Assembly: GCA_017608235.1 (NCBI GenBank)
Contig: JAFCGI010000002.1
Location: 1 to 44,424, forward strand
Source: Candidatus Pacearchaeota archaeon
GTDB taxonomy: Archaea; Nanobdellota; Nanobdellia; UBA10117; JAFCGI01
Length of the DNA stretch: 44,424 nt
Reading direction: 5' to 3'
Shown here: positions 24,725-32,272 of the stretch, piece by piece
How positions within the stretch are numbered: position 1 is the first letter of the stretch
Layout: every line of letters begins with the position of its first letter
Made by a program: the position numbers and the translations under genes
Notes under the pieces: generated by a model
Seen by the model: only the letters and a program-made list of their open reading frames with translations
The model's database searches: none
Told to the model about the DNA's origin: nothing

Positions 24725-24778
24725 TTATTAAATTATATATGAGATAAATTTATAAAGGAACTAAATAACTAATTTAGT

Positions 24779-25054
24779 ATGGCTTTAAGGAAATTATCAA
24801 GTGCTGGCAGATTTGGAACAAGATATGGACGTAGAATCAAGCAAAGAATTATTGCTGTTGAAAAAATCCAAAAAAGCAAACAAAAATGTCCTTTCTGTAA
24901 TAAACTTTCAGTCAAAAGAATATCTTCTGGGATTTGGTACTGCAAAGCATGTGATTCAAAATTCGCTGCCAAAGCATATGATCCGATTATTAAAGCTGAA
25001 GCTAAAGTAGAAGAAACCTCTGAAGAAAAATCTACAGAGGAAGAGGAAAAATAA
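24779..25054 (+). CDS. rpl37ae: Large-subunit ribosomal protein eL43 (L37Ae)
   Basis: Zinc-ribbon 50S protein: CPFCNKLSVKRIS and WYCKACDSKFA supply the four cysteines. Start MALRKLSSAGRFGTRYGRRI is typical. The C-terminal ~20 residues are a Glu-rich tail not related to the uL22-type module. TATA AATTTATAAAGG is ~28 bp upstream of the ATG. First gene of the eL43-RpoP-Pcc1-prefoldin operon. Confidence 0.95.
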   Translation: MALRKLSSAGRFGTRYGRRIKQRIIAVEKIQKSKQKCPFCNKLSVKRISSGIWYCKACDSKFAAKAYDPIIKAEAKVEETSEEKSTEEEEK

Positions 25055-25191
25055 TGACTTATAAATGTTTTAATTGTAAAGACGAAATTCCTGAAAAATT
25101 AATAGAAAGAAGAATAATCTGCCCAAGTTGTGGATCCAGAATATTAATAAAAACTCGCCCAGAAATAATAAAAAAAGTAAAGGCATTATGA
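25054..25191 (+). CDS. rpoP: DNA-directed RNA polymerase subunit P (Rpb12/RpoP)
   Basis: 45-aa zinc-ribbon subunit of archaeal RNA polymerase. Starts MTYKCFNCKDEIPEK; second half IICPSCGSRILIK followed by TRPEIIKKVKAL. It overlaps eL43 by one base (TAATG) and pcc1 by four (ATGA). The eL43-RpoP-Pcc1 order is conserved in archaea. Confidence 0.92.
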   Translation: MTYKCFNCKDEIPEKLIERRIICPSCGSRILIKTRPEIIKKVKAL

Positions 25192-25427
25192 CATTTAACT
25201 CTAAAATAGAAATCAAAGCGTCTCAGAGATTACTAAAAACTTATTATGATGCATTAATTCCTGAGAGCGAATCCACAAAAAGATCTAGCTACAATCTAGA
25301 TCTAAAAAAAGACAAACTTATAATCTCAATAATTGCAGAAGATGCAACTGCTCTAAGAGCAATCACAAACACACTAACGAACCTTATTGCAATTATTGAA
25401 AAAACTTGGAGGATCAAAAATGACTAA
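25188..25427 (+). CDS. pcc1: KEOPS complex subunit Pcc1
   Basis: Small dimerising subunit of the KEOPS complex that makes t6A37 in ANN-decoding tRNAs. 79 aa from the ATG at 25188 (MTFNSKIEIKASQRLLKTYY); a longer frame begins inside rpoP and is rejected. LIISIIAEDATALRAITNTL is the typical second half. The KEOPS kinase Bud32 is encoded at 37859-38500. Confidence 0.85.
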   Translation: MTFNSKIEIKASQRLLKTYYDALIPESESTKRSSYNLDLKKDKLIISIIAEDATALRAITNTLTNLIAIIEKTWRIKND

Positions 25428-25758
25428 CGAAAAAATAGATAAAAAAATTCAAGAAAAAATAGCACAACTACAATTATTCCAACAAAGATTACAAATTTTC
25501 AATAACCAAAAACAAAATTTCCAACTTCAACAACTAGAAATAGAAAACGCTCTGGCAGAATTAAAAAAAGCAAAATCCCCAGTATATAAACAAGTTGGAG
25601 AAGTGCTGGTTGAAAAAGAACCAAAACAACTAGAAACTGAGTTAAAAGAAAAGAAAAAAGATATCGAAGTTAAAATAAAAAACATAGACTCACAAGAGAA
25701 AAAAACTAAAGATAAGGCTCTTGAGTTACAGCAAGAAATAACAACACAACTCAAATAA
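25420..25758 (+). CDS. pfdB: Prefoldin subunit beta
   Basis: Cytosolic chaperone subunit. The ATG at 25420 has GGAGG at 7-nt spacing and overlaps pcc1 by 8 nt; the upstream in-frame TTG is rejected. 112 aa: two coiled-coil arms around a beta-hairpin region (AELKKAKSPVYKQVGEVLVE, residues ~43-65), the prefoldin beta signature. Codes for LELQQEITTQLK at the end. Confidence 0.92.
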   Translation: MTNEKIDKKIQEKIAQLQLFQQRLQIFNNQKQNFQLQQLEIENALAELKKAKSPVYKQVGEVLVEKEPKQLETELKEKKKDIEVKIKNIDSQEKKTKDKALELQQEITTQLK

Positions 25759-25828
25759 TCCTTTCCTAGAAAATTTTAAATATTTGTATATTACTCTTAA
25801 AGACACCTTTAAGCTATAGGGGGTTAAA

Positions 25829-25921
25829 ATGAAAAACTCACATCTGAAATTTGATGATTACGATGAAGATGATGATACTGATTATTGGGAATCTGATGAA
25901 GATGAAGATGATGAATTTTAA
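25829..25921 (+). CDS. Acidic miniprotein, 30 aa
   Basis: ATG at 25829, stop at 25919-25921. Over half the residues are Asp or Glu; starts MKNSHLKFDDYDEDDD and ends EDEDDEF, with one Trp. A TATA-like TTTTAAATATT at ~25774-25783 and a G-rich SD-like GGGGG five bases before the ATG support expression. The coding stretch fills most of an otherwise unexplained 200-bp gap between prefoldin beta and the DHH gene. No family recognised. Confidence 0.5.
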   Translation: MKNSHLKFDDYDEDDDTDYWESDEDEDDEF

Positions 25922-25956
25922 TTAAATTTGATTTTGTTTTTTCTTATTTACATAAA

Positions 25957-26904
25957 ATGAATCTTAAAAATATATTCTCCAAAAACAATTTAGTTTTAAC
26001 GCATGCTAATGCAGATATAGATGCAATTTCCTCATTAATTCTGTTCAAAGAACTAGCAACCAAGTTAAAGAAAAACATAAAATTAGAATTATGCTATACT
26101 CAATCTATAAAAAAGCCAGCTAAGAAAATAATAATTCTCTACAAAACAACAATTAAAAAACACTCTGAAATAGATTCTAACAAATTCCAAAAATTAATCT
26201 TAATAGATATGCAACCTAACAATGCTCCTGCAGAAATTCTAAGTCATTTTAAACTATCTGAAATCTTAGTAATAGATCATCACCAACTTCATCCTGATAC
26301 TAAAAAAACCAAACATATAATAGATTTAAAAGCAGTCTCAACAACAGAAATTCTATATCGCCTATTCAAAAAACATAAAATAATACTCAACAAAAAACTA
26401 GCATCTCTAATAATCTATGGCTTACTTACCGATACAGGAATACTTAGGTTTGCAAACAATCAAACATTTGAAATCATAAACAAGCTCTTAAAAGAACAAA
26501 AATTAGACTATAATAAAATTTTATTAAATCTACAAGAATCTCCAGAAAAAGCTGAAAAAATAGCCTGGATTAAAGCTGCACAAAGAGCTAAAATACTAAA
26601 AAAAGAACCCTTAATCCTAATCTCAAAGATTTCATCCTATGAATCTTCCTGCTCACAGAAATTAATTGTTTTAGGAGCAGACATCTCATTAATAATCTCA
26701 AAAAAACCAAAACTAATAAGAATCATAGCAAGAGCTAACTCAAAAACTAAAATAAATCTAGGCAAAATATTTATAGACACTGCTGAAAAGTTCAAATGTA
26801 TGGGTGGCGGACATCCAGCAGCAGCAGCAATAAATCTGCCACTAGATAAAGAAAAGCAAGCTTTTAAATACATAATTGCTAAAGTTAAAAAAGAGGCAAA
26901 ATAA
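25957..26904 (+). CDS. DHH/DHHA1 phosphoesterase (NrnA-like)
   Basis: Predicted nanoRNase/pAp-phosphatase-like or related phosphodiesterase. 315 aa. Metal-binding motifs: THANADIDA (H16, N18, D20, D22), LILIDMQ (D84), VIDHH (D107-H109), later GLLTDTGILRF, then DHHA1 with MGGGHPAAAAI. Substrate cannot be told from sequence; lack of extra domains argues against a RecJ role. Confidence 0.88.
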   Translation: MNLKNIFSKNNLVLTHANADIDAISSLILFKELATKLKKNIKLELCYTQSIKKPAKKIIILYKTTIKKHSEIDSNKFQKLILIDMQPNNAPAEILSHFKLSEILVIDHHQLHPDTKKTKHIIDLKAVSTTEILYRLFKKHKIILNKKLASLIIYGLLTDTGILRFANNQTFEIINKLLKEQKLDYNKILLNLQESPEKAEKIAWIKAAQRAKILKKEPLILISKISSYESSCSQKLIVLGADISLIISKKPKLIRIIARANSKTKINLGKIFIDTAEKFKCMGGGHPAAAAINLPLDKEKQAFKYIIAKVKKEAK

Positions 26905-26927
26905 GCTAAAATCCAAAAAACAGAAAA

Positions 26928-27173
26928 ATGGTAGAAATCAAAGACGTCCTCGAACTCATAGAACAACTAGAACAAGATAGCTCTATTCCAAAGAATGTAA
27001 GGCAATCTCTATTAAAAATAAAAGAAATTCTAGAAACAAATGAAGATATTGCCATAAAAGTAGATTCTGCAATGCAAATTCTAGAAGAACTCTCACTAGA
27101 CCCTAATTTAAGCAGTCATGCTAGAACTCAAATCTGGAATCTTACATCTACACTAGAAGCCCTAGCAGAATAA
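26928..27173 (+). CDS. UPF0147 family protein
   Basis: 81-aa helical protein of an archaeal family of unknown function. IKDVLELIEQLEQDSSIPKN and VRQSLLKIKEILE then LSLDPNLSSHARTQIWNL match the family. 23 nt after the DHH gene, probably the same transcript. Confidence 0.85.
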   Translation: MVEIKDVLELIEQLEQDSSIPKNVRQSLLKIKEILETNEDIAIKVDSAMQILEELSLDPNLSSHARTQIWNLTSTLEALAE

Positions 27174-27184
27174 TTTTAAAACTC

Positions 27185-27238
27185 ATCAACTATAATCTTC
27201 TTATCAACTATAATCTTCTTATCAACTATAATCTTCTT
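27185..27238 (+). repeat. Three 18-bp direct tandem repeats
   Basis: Copies at 27185-27202, 27203-27220 and 27221-27238 are identical. They follow the UPF0147 stop by 11 bp. Not CRISPR (no spacers). Confidence 0.95.
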
Positions 27239-27338
27239 ATATGTTTACAACAGTTTAAACAAAATTATCCTTTTAACCAAAGACAAATAACTTAACTTAA
27301 GCTACAAGTAGCAACTAAGTAGCAACATTTATATAAAT

Positions 27339-27357
27339 TTAGCATTCTAAATGCTAA
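27339..27357. promoter_or_regulatory. Inverted-repeat operator candidate for sepF
   Basis: Eight-base arms TTAGCATT/AATGCTAA around CTA. It overlaps the start site predicted from the first TATA box and lies just upstream of the second, so a bound protein could repress or switch promoters. Confidence 0.5.
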
Positions 27358-27419
27358 GTAGCAAAAGCTTTATATGTTAAGCTATAATTAAATATTTACA
27401 AAAGCGGAGGCTGATGGTT

Positions 27420-27833
27420 ATGCGAAAATTACTAGATCTTGGTAAAAAATTATTACCTAAACAAGAAAATACTGAAATCGGAGAAGAATATGTAGAACTC
27501 GAAGCAGATATAGATGATAAAAAAGCAGGAGCTAAAGTTCTCATAAGACCATTTACACTAAAAGATTTCGAAAACATAAAACCAATATTAAATTCACTAA
27601 GAGAAGGCTATACTATTGCACTAATAAATATTGCACCTTTAAAAGAAAAAGATATATCAGACCTAAAAAGAGCAATAGATAAATTAAAGAAAACAATCGA
27701 AGCTACTGACGGTGATATTGCTGGTTTTGGAGAAAACTGGATAATTGCAACACCTTCATTCGCAAAGGTGTTCAAAGGTGGAGTTGACTTAAACACCGAA
27801 GAAGAAGTTGACGAAGCTCTTGATTTAGAATAA
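27420..27833 (+). CDS. sepF: Archaeal cell-division protein SepF
   Basis: Membrane anchor for FtsZ in archaea that use FtsZ. 137 aa. N-terminal amphipathic MRKLLDLGKKLLPKQ fits the membrane-targeting helix; residues ~40-125 are the SepF core (VLIRPFTLKDFENIKPILN, GYTIALINIAPLK, ATDGDIAGFGENWIIATPS); acidic C-terminus. I prefer the second ATG (27420), nine bases after GGAGG at 27406-27410; the ATG at 27414 is only three bases away. Confidence 0.92.
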   Translation: MRKLLDLGKKLLPKQENTEIGEEYVELEADIDDKKAGAKVLIRPFTLKDFENIKPILNSLREGYTIALINIAPLKEKDISDLKRAIDKLKKTIEATDGDIAGFGENWIIATPSFAKVFKGGVDLNTEEEVDEALDLE

Positions 27834-27858
27834 AAAATAAAATAAAAAGGGAGGAAAA

Positions 27859-28059
27859 ATGGTATTTGAAGGCGACATACTAATGTGGGCCACAGTTCTA
27901 GGACTTTTAGTAGGAATAGTTTGGAGTTTAAGATATATTGTAACTCTCGATAAAAAAATCGAGAGAATGGACATAAAACTCGAGAGAATGCTGCTACACC
28001 TAGAAAAAGGGCGAGCAACCCCAAAAAAGAAAGCTATAAAAAAGAAAAAAAGAAAGTAA
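27859..28059 (+). CDS. Small membrane protein with coiled coil, 66 aa
   Basis: One TM helix (about 8-28, MWATVLGLLVGIVWSLRYIV), then a heptad-like charged stretch KKIERMDIKLERMLLHLEK and a very basic C-terminus (KKKAIKKKKRK). Strong SD (GGGAGG, five bases before ATG). 25 nt after sepF, so probably co-transcribed; a division-associated role is inferred from position only. Confidence 0.75.
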   Translation: MVFEGDILMWATVLGLLVGIVWSLRYIVTLDKKIERMDIKLERMLLHLEKGRATPKKKAIKKKKRK

Positions 28060-28108
28060 TTTTTGCTTTTAATTCATCTTAATAATTTAATAATTTTGGA
28101 GGTTCAAA

Positions 28109-28318
28109 ATGGCAATGAGTATAGAAGGTATGGTTTATTTCTTATTACTATTAGATGTAATAATCTACACAGGTATGACTATAACAAAAAACTGGCATAA
28201 GAAAAAAACACATATATTCTGGAAAAACATACCACTAGATCCCTTTCTAAATATATACTTTCTAGTGCTTGCAGGTTGGTTAGGGTTTGCTCTATATAGA
28301 TTAGGTTTCCTATTCTAA
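28109..28318 (+). CDS. Small two-helix membrane protein, 69 aa
   Basis: Two predicted TM helices (about 7-24 and 48-67) joined by a basic loop WHKKKTHIFWKNIPLD. SD GGAGG, six bases before the ATG at 28109. Third gene of the sepF cluster. No family recognised. Confidence 0.72.
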   Translation: MAMSIEGMVYFLLLLDVIIYTGMTITKNWHKKKTHIFWKNIPLDPFLNIYFLVLAGWLGFALYRLGFLF

Positions 28319-28356
28319 TAGTTAAATATAAAATTCCCTAATTTTTTATTATTTTT

Positions 28357-29379
28357 ATGAAAGTTTTATTCTCAGTCTCAGCCGAAAATCTAAAACTATC
28401 AAATCAAGAGCTAGAAGCTCTATTTGAAATATATGACCTTGATTCTAAAAAACAATCTAAGCATAAAATCACAATAATCAATAGCAAAAAAGCCACAAAA
28501 GCAAAAATAAAAAAACTGTCTAATAGATCCTCCATGCTAAAATTCTCTGGAAAATTAATATCTGAAACTTCTCCTAAAAATCTAGAAAAAGAATTCCAAA
28601 AAATAAACTGGGCCTTCATAAAATGTCCTTTCTGCCTCAGAATTAAAACAGAAAATCCTAAACTTAAAGAGAAAATTCCTGCATTAGAAAGAACCCTAAG
28701 CTCAATCATCTGGAAATCTCTTAAAAAACCTTCTGTAGATCTAGAAAACCCTATCACTCAAATAACTATAATAATAAACAAAAAAGCTTACATAACTGAA
28801 AAAATTTGGGAATTTAAAACTGGAAGATTTAAAGATAGAGATCCAAAACAAAAACCAGCATTTCATCCTACTTCTTTAAAACCAAAACTATCCAGACTCC
28901 TAGTAAACCTAAGCAGGTCCAAAAAATCCTTACTAGATCCCTTCTGCGGAGCTGGTTCTATATTAATAGAGGCTTCTCTTTTAAACATAAAGACTAAAGG
29001 CTATGACATAGACAATAGAATGATCCAAAAGGCATTCATCAACCTTATACACTATAAATGCAAAAATTTTCTTTTAAAGAAATTAGATGCTACAAAACTT
29101 CATAAAGAACTAAAGTCAGAATCAGTAGAAGCAATAGCCACAGACCCTCCATATGGACAATCTGCTTATGTTGGAGCTAAAGATATTTCTACACTTTACA
29201 AAGAATTCCTTACTTCTGCTTCAAAAGTACTAAAGAAAGGGTCTTATATTGCATTAATTCATCCTCATAAGCTTAAAAAGAACAAATTCCTAACTAAATC
29301 TCTAAAAGAAATAAGTTCCCATAGCCTATACGTTCATGGAGGTCTTACAAGAAAAATCCTTGTTTTAAAGAAAAAATAA
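28357..29379 (+). CDS. tRNA (guanine10-N2)-methyltransferase Trm-G10 (Trm11-like)
   Basis: SAM-dependent enzyme making m2G/m2,2G at tRNA position 10. N-terminal THUMP-type RNA-binding region (~1-155), then a Rossmann methyltransferase: DPFCGAG (194-200) for SAM and DPPYG (263-267) for catalysis on an amino group. 340 aa fits archaeal Trm-G10. TATA ~29 bp before the ATG, apparently leaderless. Confidence 0.9.
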   Translation: MKVLFSVSAENLKLSNQELEALFEIYDLDSKKQSKHKITIINSKKATKAKIKKLSNRSSMLKFSGKLISETSPKNLEKEFQKINWAFIKCPFCLRIKTENPKLKEKIPALERTLSSIIWKSLKKPSVDLENPITQITIIINKKAYITEKIWEFKTGRFKDRDPKQKPAFHPTSLKPKLSRLLVNLSRSKKSLLDPFCGAGSILIEASLLNIKTKGYDIDNRMIQKAFINLIHYKCKNFLLKKLDATKLHKELKSESVEAIATDPPYGQSAYVGAKDISTLYKEFLTSASKVLKKGSYIALIHPHKLKKNKFLTKSLKEISSHSLYVHGGLTRKILVLKKK

Positions 29380-29380
29380 A

Positions 29381-30193
29381 ATGTTAATAGACTGTCATGC
29401 TCACTTGGATGATAAGAAATTCTCTAAAGACTTAGATAAAGTCATAGAAAAAGCAAAAAACTCTGGAGTTAAAATAATAATAAATAATGGTACAAATCCA
29501 GAAACTAATAGAACTACTTTGCAGTTAGCTAAGAAATACAAAATAATCTATCCTGCTTTAGCTATTCATCCAACACATATTCATGAATTCTCAGATTCTG
29601 AAATAGAAAAAGAATTAAAATTCATTAAATCTAAAAAACCAATAGCCATAGGAGAAACTGGTCTAGACTATCTCTGGATTAAAAAAGTTCTCCCAAGAGA
29701 AATTGGAATCAAGAAAGCTAAGAAAGCTGGCAAAGAAAAGCAGCGCCAAATAGCTTTCTTCAAAAAACATATTCTCCTAGCTAATGAGCTTAATATTCCA
29801 GTAATCTGCCATTCAAGATGGGCAGTCAAGCGAGTCTGTGAAATTCTAACAGAACTTCATCCAAAAAAAGCAATTCTGCATGGCTTCTCTGGATCTTTAA
29901 CTCAAGCTCAAGAAATGATCTCTCTTGGATATAAAATCTCTATAAGCACAAACATCCTCTATTCAGAATATACTCAATGCTATGCTAAACATCTTCCTCT
30001 AGAAGCTCTTCTCACCGAAACAGACTGTCCATACTTGTTCAGAAAGAACAATAAAACAGCAAGAAACGAACCTGCTAATATCAAACTAGTAATTAAAGAA
30101 CTAGCCAAGTTAAAGAAAATCTCAGAAAAAAAAGTAGAGCAAGCAATCCAAGCAAGCTTTAAATCTTATTTTAAATTAAACTTAACACTCTGA
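29381..30193 (+). CDS. TatD family metal-dependent hydrolase
   Basis: Predicted DNase/phosphodiesterase-like TIM-barrel hydrolase, 270 aa. Metal ligands: DCHAHLDD (H6, H8), AIGETGLDY (E92), VICHSRWA, LHGFSGS and LTETDCPYL. Immediately follows the Trm-G10 gene. It has a small insertion (KKVLPREIGIKKAKKAGKEK) after the E92 strand. Confidence 0.92.
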   Translation: MLIDCHAHLDDKKFSKDLDKVIEKAKNSGVKIIINNGTNPETNRTTLQLAKKYKIIYPALAIHPTHIHEFSDSEIEKELKFIKSKKPIAIGETGLDYLWIKKVLPREIGIKKAKKAGKEKQRQIAFFKKHILLANELNIPVICHSRWAVKRVCEILTELHPKKAILHGFSGSLTQAQEMISLGYKISISTNILYSEYTQCYAKHLPLEALLTETDCPYLFRKNNKTARNEPANIKLVIKELAKLKKISEKKVEQAIQASFKSYFKLNLTL

Positions 30194-30240
30194 TTAAGCT
30201 ATAACACTCCAATTAAACTATAAACACTCCAATTAAGCTA
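30186..30240 (+). repeat. Three imperfect ~20-bp tandem repeats at the tatD 3' end
   Basis: CACTCTGATTAAGCTATAA (30186-30204), CACTCCAATTAAACTATAAA (30205-30224) and CACTCCAATTAAGCTA (30225-30240). The first copy includes the tatD stop codon. Confidence 0.75.
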
Positions 30241-30260
30241 AATAATAAAAAGAAAAAGAA

Positions 30261-30608
30261 TTATTTTTTCTTTTTTGTCTTTAAGAAATAAACCCAATCA
30301 TATTCTCTTCCAGTAATCGGACTCTTATCATATATCTTAGAAATTTTTCCATTCAATATATCAAACCTTACAAAAATCTTTCCTAAAGAATTCTTTAAGT
30401 AATAAGTTCCTGTAGGCCAATTCTTTGCTATAGTTAAGATATGTTTAGTAAACGCTCTCTTATCTTTCAAATCAGCTTTAGTTATAGCAAAAAACTTGCA
30501 TTTCCTATAAGGTCCTGAATAATTAGCTCTAACCCTAATAACATTTAATCTTGTCTCAAAAATAGGTTTTTCTTCCAGCACTTGCAATGCCTCCTGATGT
30601 CTAAGCAT
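30261..30608 (-). CDS. Hypothetical protein, 115 aa
   Basis: Not recognised. Basic, mixed alpha/beta (ETRLNVIRVRANYSGPYRKC, GTYYLKNSLGKIFVRFDI), ends with TKKKK. SD GGAGG is present in the leader. Promoter TATA CTTTATATAAG (minus, ~30651-30661) and a palindrome at the expected start site suggest regulated expression. Its 3' end faces tatD. Confidence 0.55.
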   Translation of the reverse strand: MLRHQEALQVLEEKPIFETRLNVIRVRANYSGPYRKCKFFAITKADLKDKRAFTKHILTIAKNWPTGTYYLKNSLGKIFVRFDILNGKISKIYDKSPITGREYDWVYFLKTKKKK

Positions 30609-30627
30609 TCAAAATTCCTCCAAATAT

Positions 30628-30645
30628 TACACAATATATAGTGTA
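30628..30645. promoter_or_regulatory. Palindrome TACAC-AATATATA-GTGTA at the start site of the 115-aa gene
   Basis: Five-base arms with an AT-rich centre. About 25 bp below the TATA at ~30656 on the minus strand, so it overlaps the predicted start site; position fits a repressor site. Confidence 0.4.
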
Positions 30646-30753
30646 TTCCTCTTATATAAAGGTGTCGCATTTTAAAATACTTCACAAAGAAACATATCAC
30701 AAAATAAGATAGATTACAAAATGCTTTTATTAATCAAAATCTAAAAATATGTT

Positions 30754-31590
30754 ATGAAACTCATATTAATTTCTAAAAAAAACTTAGCAAGCCAAAACAT
30801 TAGTAAAATTCTAATAGAAAAACTAAAACCTAAAAAATCTAAAAAAATGTTTGATTCAGAACCAATCCTAGAACTTAAAAATATAGATACTAAAATAGTG
30901 TTTGCAGAAAATGAAGTAACTCATTTAGACTATCTTGAAGAAGAATTCAAAAAGCTTAACCCAAAAATTATAATCGTGGCTTCTTCTCATAAAGCAAAAA
31001 CTAAGATTCCTACTCTAACTTGTCATTCTCCAGGAAATTGGAGTTCAGCAGACTATGGAGGAACTCCTAAGACATTAAGTATAGCTCCAGCACACTATCT
31101 AAAACATGCTTTAATTAATCTAAAAAACTTAAAAGAAGAACGAAAATTAAAATATGAAGTCTCTCTAGAAGTTACTCATCATGGTCCTTCTCTGGAATTT
31201 CCAATAATTTTCATAGAAGTAGGTTCTTCTGAAGTTCAATGGCAAGACATGAAAGCATGTGAAGCAGCAGCAGATACAATAATAGATCTGGTTACTAAAA
31301 AAATCTCTCCAAAAGATTCATTTATTGGATTCGGAGGAGGACACTATGCTCCTATTTTCACAAAACGAATACTAGAACAAAAAATAGCTATAGGCCATAT
31401 TTGTCCAAAATATCAAATTCATCATATTAACAAAGATATGTTATTCCAAGCTCTTCAGAAGACAATCCCAAAACCCAAAGCAGCAATAATTGAATGGAAA
31501 GGCCTAAACAAAGACCAACGAGATTCTATAATAAAACTTCTAGAAGCCACAAAAACTCCATGGATCAAAGACAAAGATTTAAAAAAGTAA
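30754..31590 (+). CDS. dtdA: D-aminoacyl-tRNA deacylase DtdA (GEK1 family)
   Basis: Archaeal/plant-type deacylase that frees D-amino acids from mischarged tRNAs. 278 aa. Seen: CHSPGNWSSADYGGTPKTLS, SLEVTHHGPSLEFPIIFIEV and FIGFGGGHYAPIFTKRI, all DtdA signatures with zinc-site histidines. Leaderless from a TATA-like CTTTTATTAAT ~27 bp upstream. Confidence 0.92.
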   Translation: MKLILISKKNLASQNISKILIEKLKPKKSKKMFDSEPILELKNIDTKIVFAENEVTHLDYLEEEFKKLNPKIIIVASSHKAKTKIPTLTCHSPGNWSSADYGGTPKTLSIAPAHYLKHALINLKNLKEERKLKYEVSLEVTHHGPSLEFPIIFIEVGSSEVQWQDMKACEAAADTIIDLVTKKISPKDSFIGFGGGHYAPIFTKRILEQKIAIGHICPKYQIHHINKDMLFQALQKTIPKPKAAIIEWKGLNKDQRDSIIKLLEATKTPWIKDKDLKK

Positions 31591-31606
31591 CAAGTTAAAC
31601 GGATCC

Positions 31607-32251
31607 ATGAAAAAAACCTTAGCTATAATATCTATAATTATTTTCATCTCATTTCTAATCGGACTTTATCTATATCCTAGCATGCCAGATCAGATGGCAT
31701 CTCATTGGGATATTAATGGAAAAGTAGACAACCATCTCCCAAAATTTTGGGGTTTATTCCTTATGCCATTAGTTTCTGTTGGAATGGTTTTATTATTCAT
31801 ACTAATTCCTAAGATTGATCCTTTAAAAGAGAATATAGAAAAATTCATGAAATACTATAATAGATTCATAATTGTATTAATTTCATATCTATTTTATATC
31901 TATTCCCTAACAATCCTCTGGAACATTGGCTATGAATTCTCAATGAAAAACATGATAATTCCAGCATTTGGATTCTTTTTTTTATATATAGGAGTCATGC
32001 TAGAAAATGCAAAAAGAAATTGGTTCATAGGAATCAGGACACCATGGACCTTAAGTAATGAAACTGTATGGAATAAAACCCATAAGCTAGGTGCTAAACT
32101 ATTCAAAATTTCAGGAATTATAACATTCTTAGGTTTATTATTTAATGATCTTGCTCTAACATTCTTCCTAGCTCCAATAACAATCTCTACTGCCTACCTA
32201 ATAGTTTATTCTTACTTTGAATATAAAAAACAAACTAAGAAACAGCTATAA
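31607..32251 (+). CDS. SdpI/DUF1648-like membrane protein
   Basis: 214 aa, about six TM helices. The extracytoplasmic DUF1648 signature YPSMPDQMASHWDINGKVDN (28-47) and the SdpI region RNWFIGIRTPWTLSNETVWN (~137-156) are present. Bacterial SdpI confers immunity to the SdpC toxin, but no toxin gene is nearby and archaeal homologues are common; function unknown. Converges with the P-type ATPase, stop to stop 8 nt apart. Confidence 0.85.
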   Translation: MKKTLAIISIIIFISFLIGLYLYPSMPDQMASHWDINGKVDNHLPKFWGLFLMPLVSVGMVLLFILIPKIDPLKENIEKFMKYYNRFIIVLISYLFYIYSLTILWNIGYEFSMKNMIIPAFGFFFLYIGVMLENAKRNWFIGIRTPWTLSNETVWNKTHKLGAKLFKISGIITFLGLLFNDLALTFFLAPITISTAYLIVYSYFEYKKQTKKQL

Positions 32252-32272
32252 AAAATAAACTAAGAAACAGCT
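32232..32272 (+). repeat. 16-bp direct repeat spanning two convergent stop codons
   Basis: AAACTAAGAAACAGCT at 32232-32247 (C-terminus of the SdpI-like protein) and 32257-32272 (C-terminus of the ATPase in the other orientation). A small duplication supplies the ends of both genes. Confidence 0.85.

Larger units (their letters stand above)
27174..27413 (+). promoter_or_regulatory. Repeat-rich control region upstream of sepF
   Basis: 240 bp without an ORF. It contains three perfect 18-bp tandem copies of ATCAACTATAATCTTCTT (27185-27238), three AAGTAGCAA direct repeats (27306, 27317, 27356) and a perfect inverted repeat TTAGCATT-CTA-AATGCTAA (27339-27357). Two TATA candidates occur, TTTATATAAA (27328-27337) and CTTTATATG (27368-27376). 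The inverted repeat sits between the two TATA boxes. Confidence 0.6.

Noticed and set aside
25128-25187. Longer Pcc1 start
   Set aside because: The extra 20 residues are the rpoP zinc-ribbon region in another frame; the ATG at 25188 overlaps the rpoP stop as expected.
27608-28024. 138-aa hydrophobic ORF opposite sepF
   Set aside because: Antisense shadow of sepF and the following membrane-protein gene, with no promoter or SD.
31607-32251. SdpI as part of a toxin-immunity system
   Set aside because: No SdpC-like toxin, secretion or regulator genes nearby; DUF1648/SdpI proteins occur widely without toxins.
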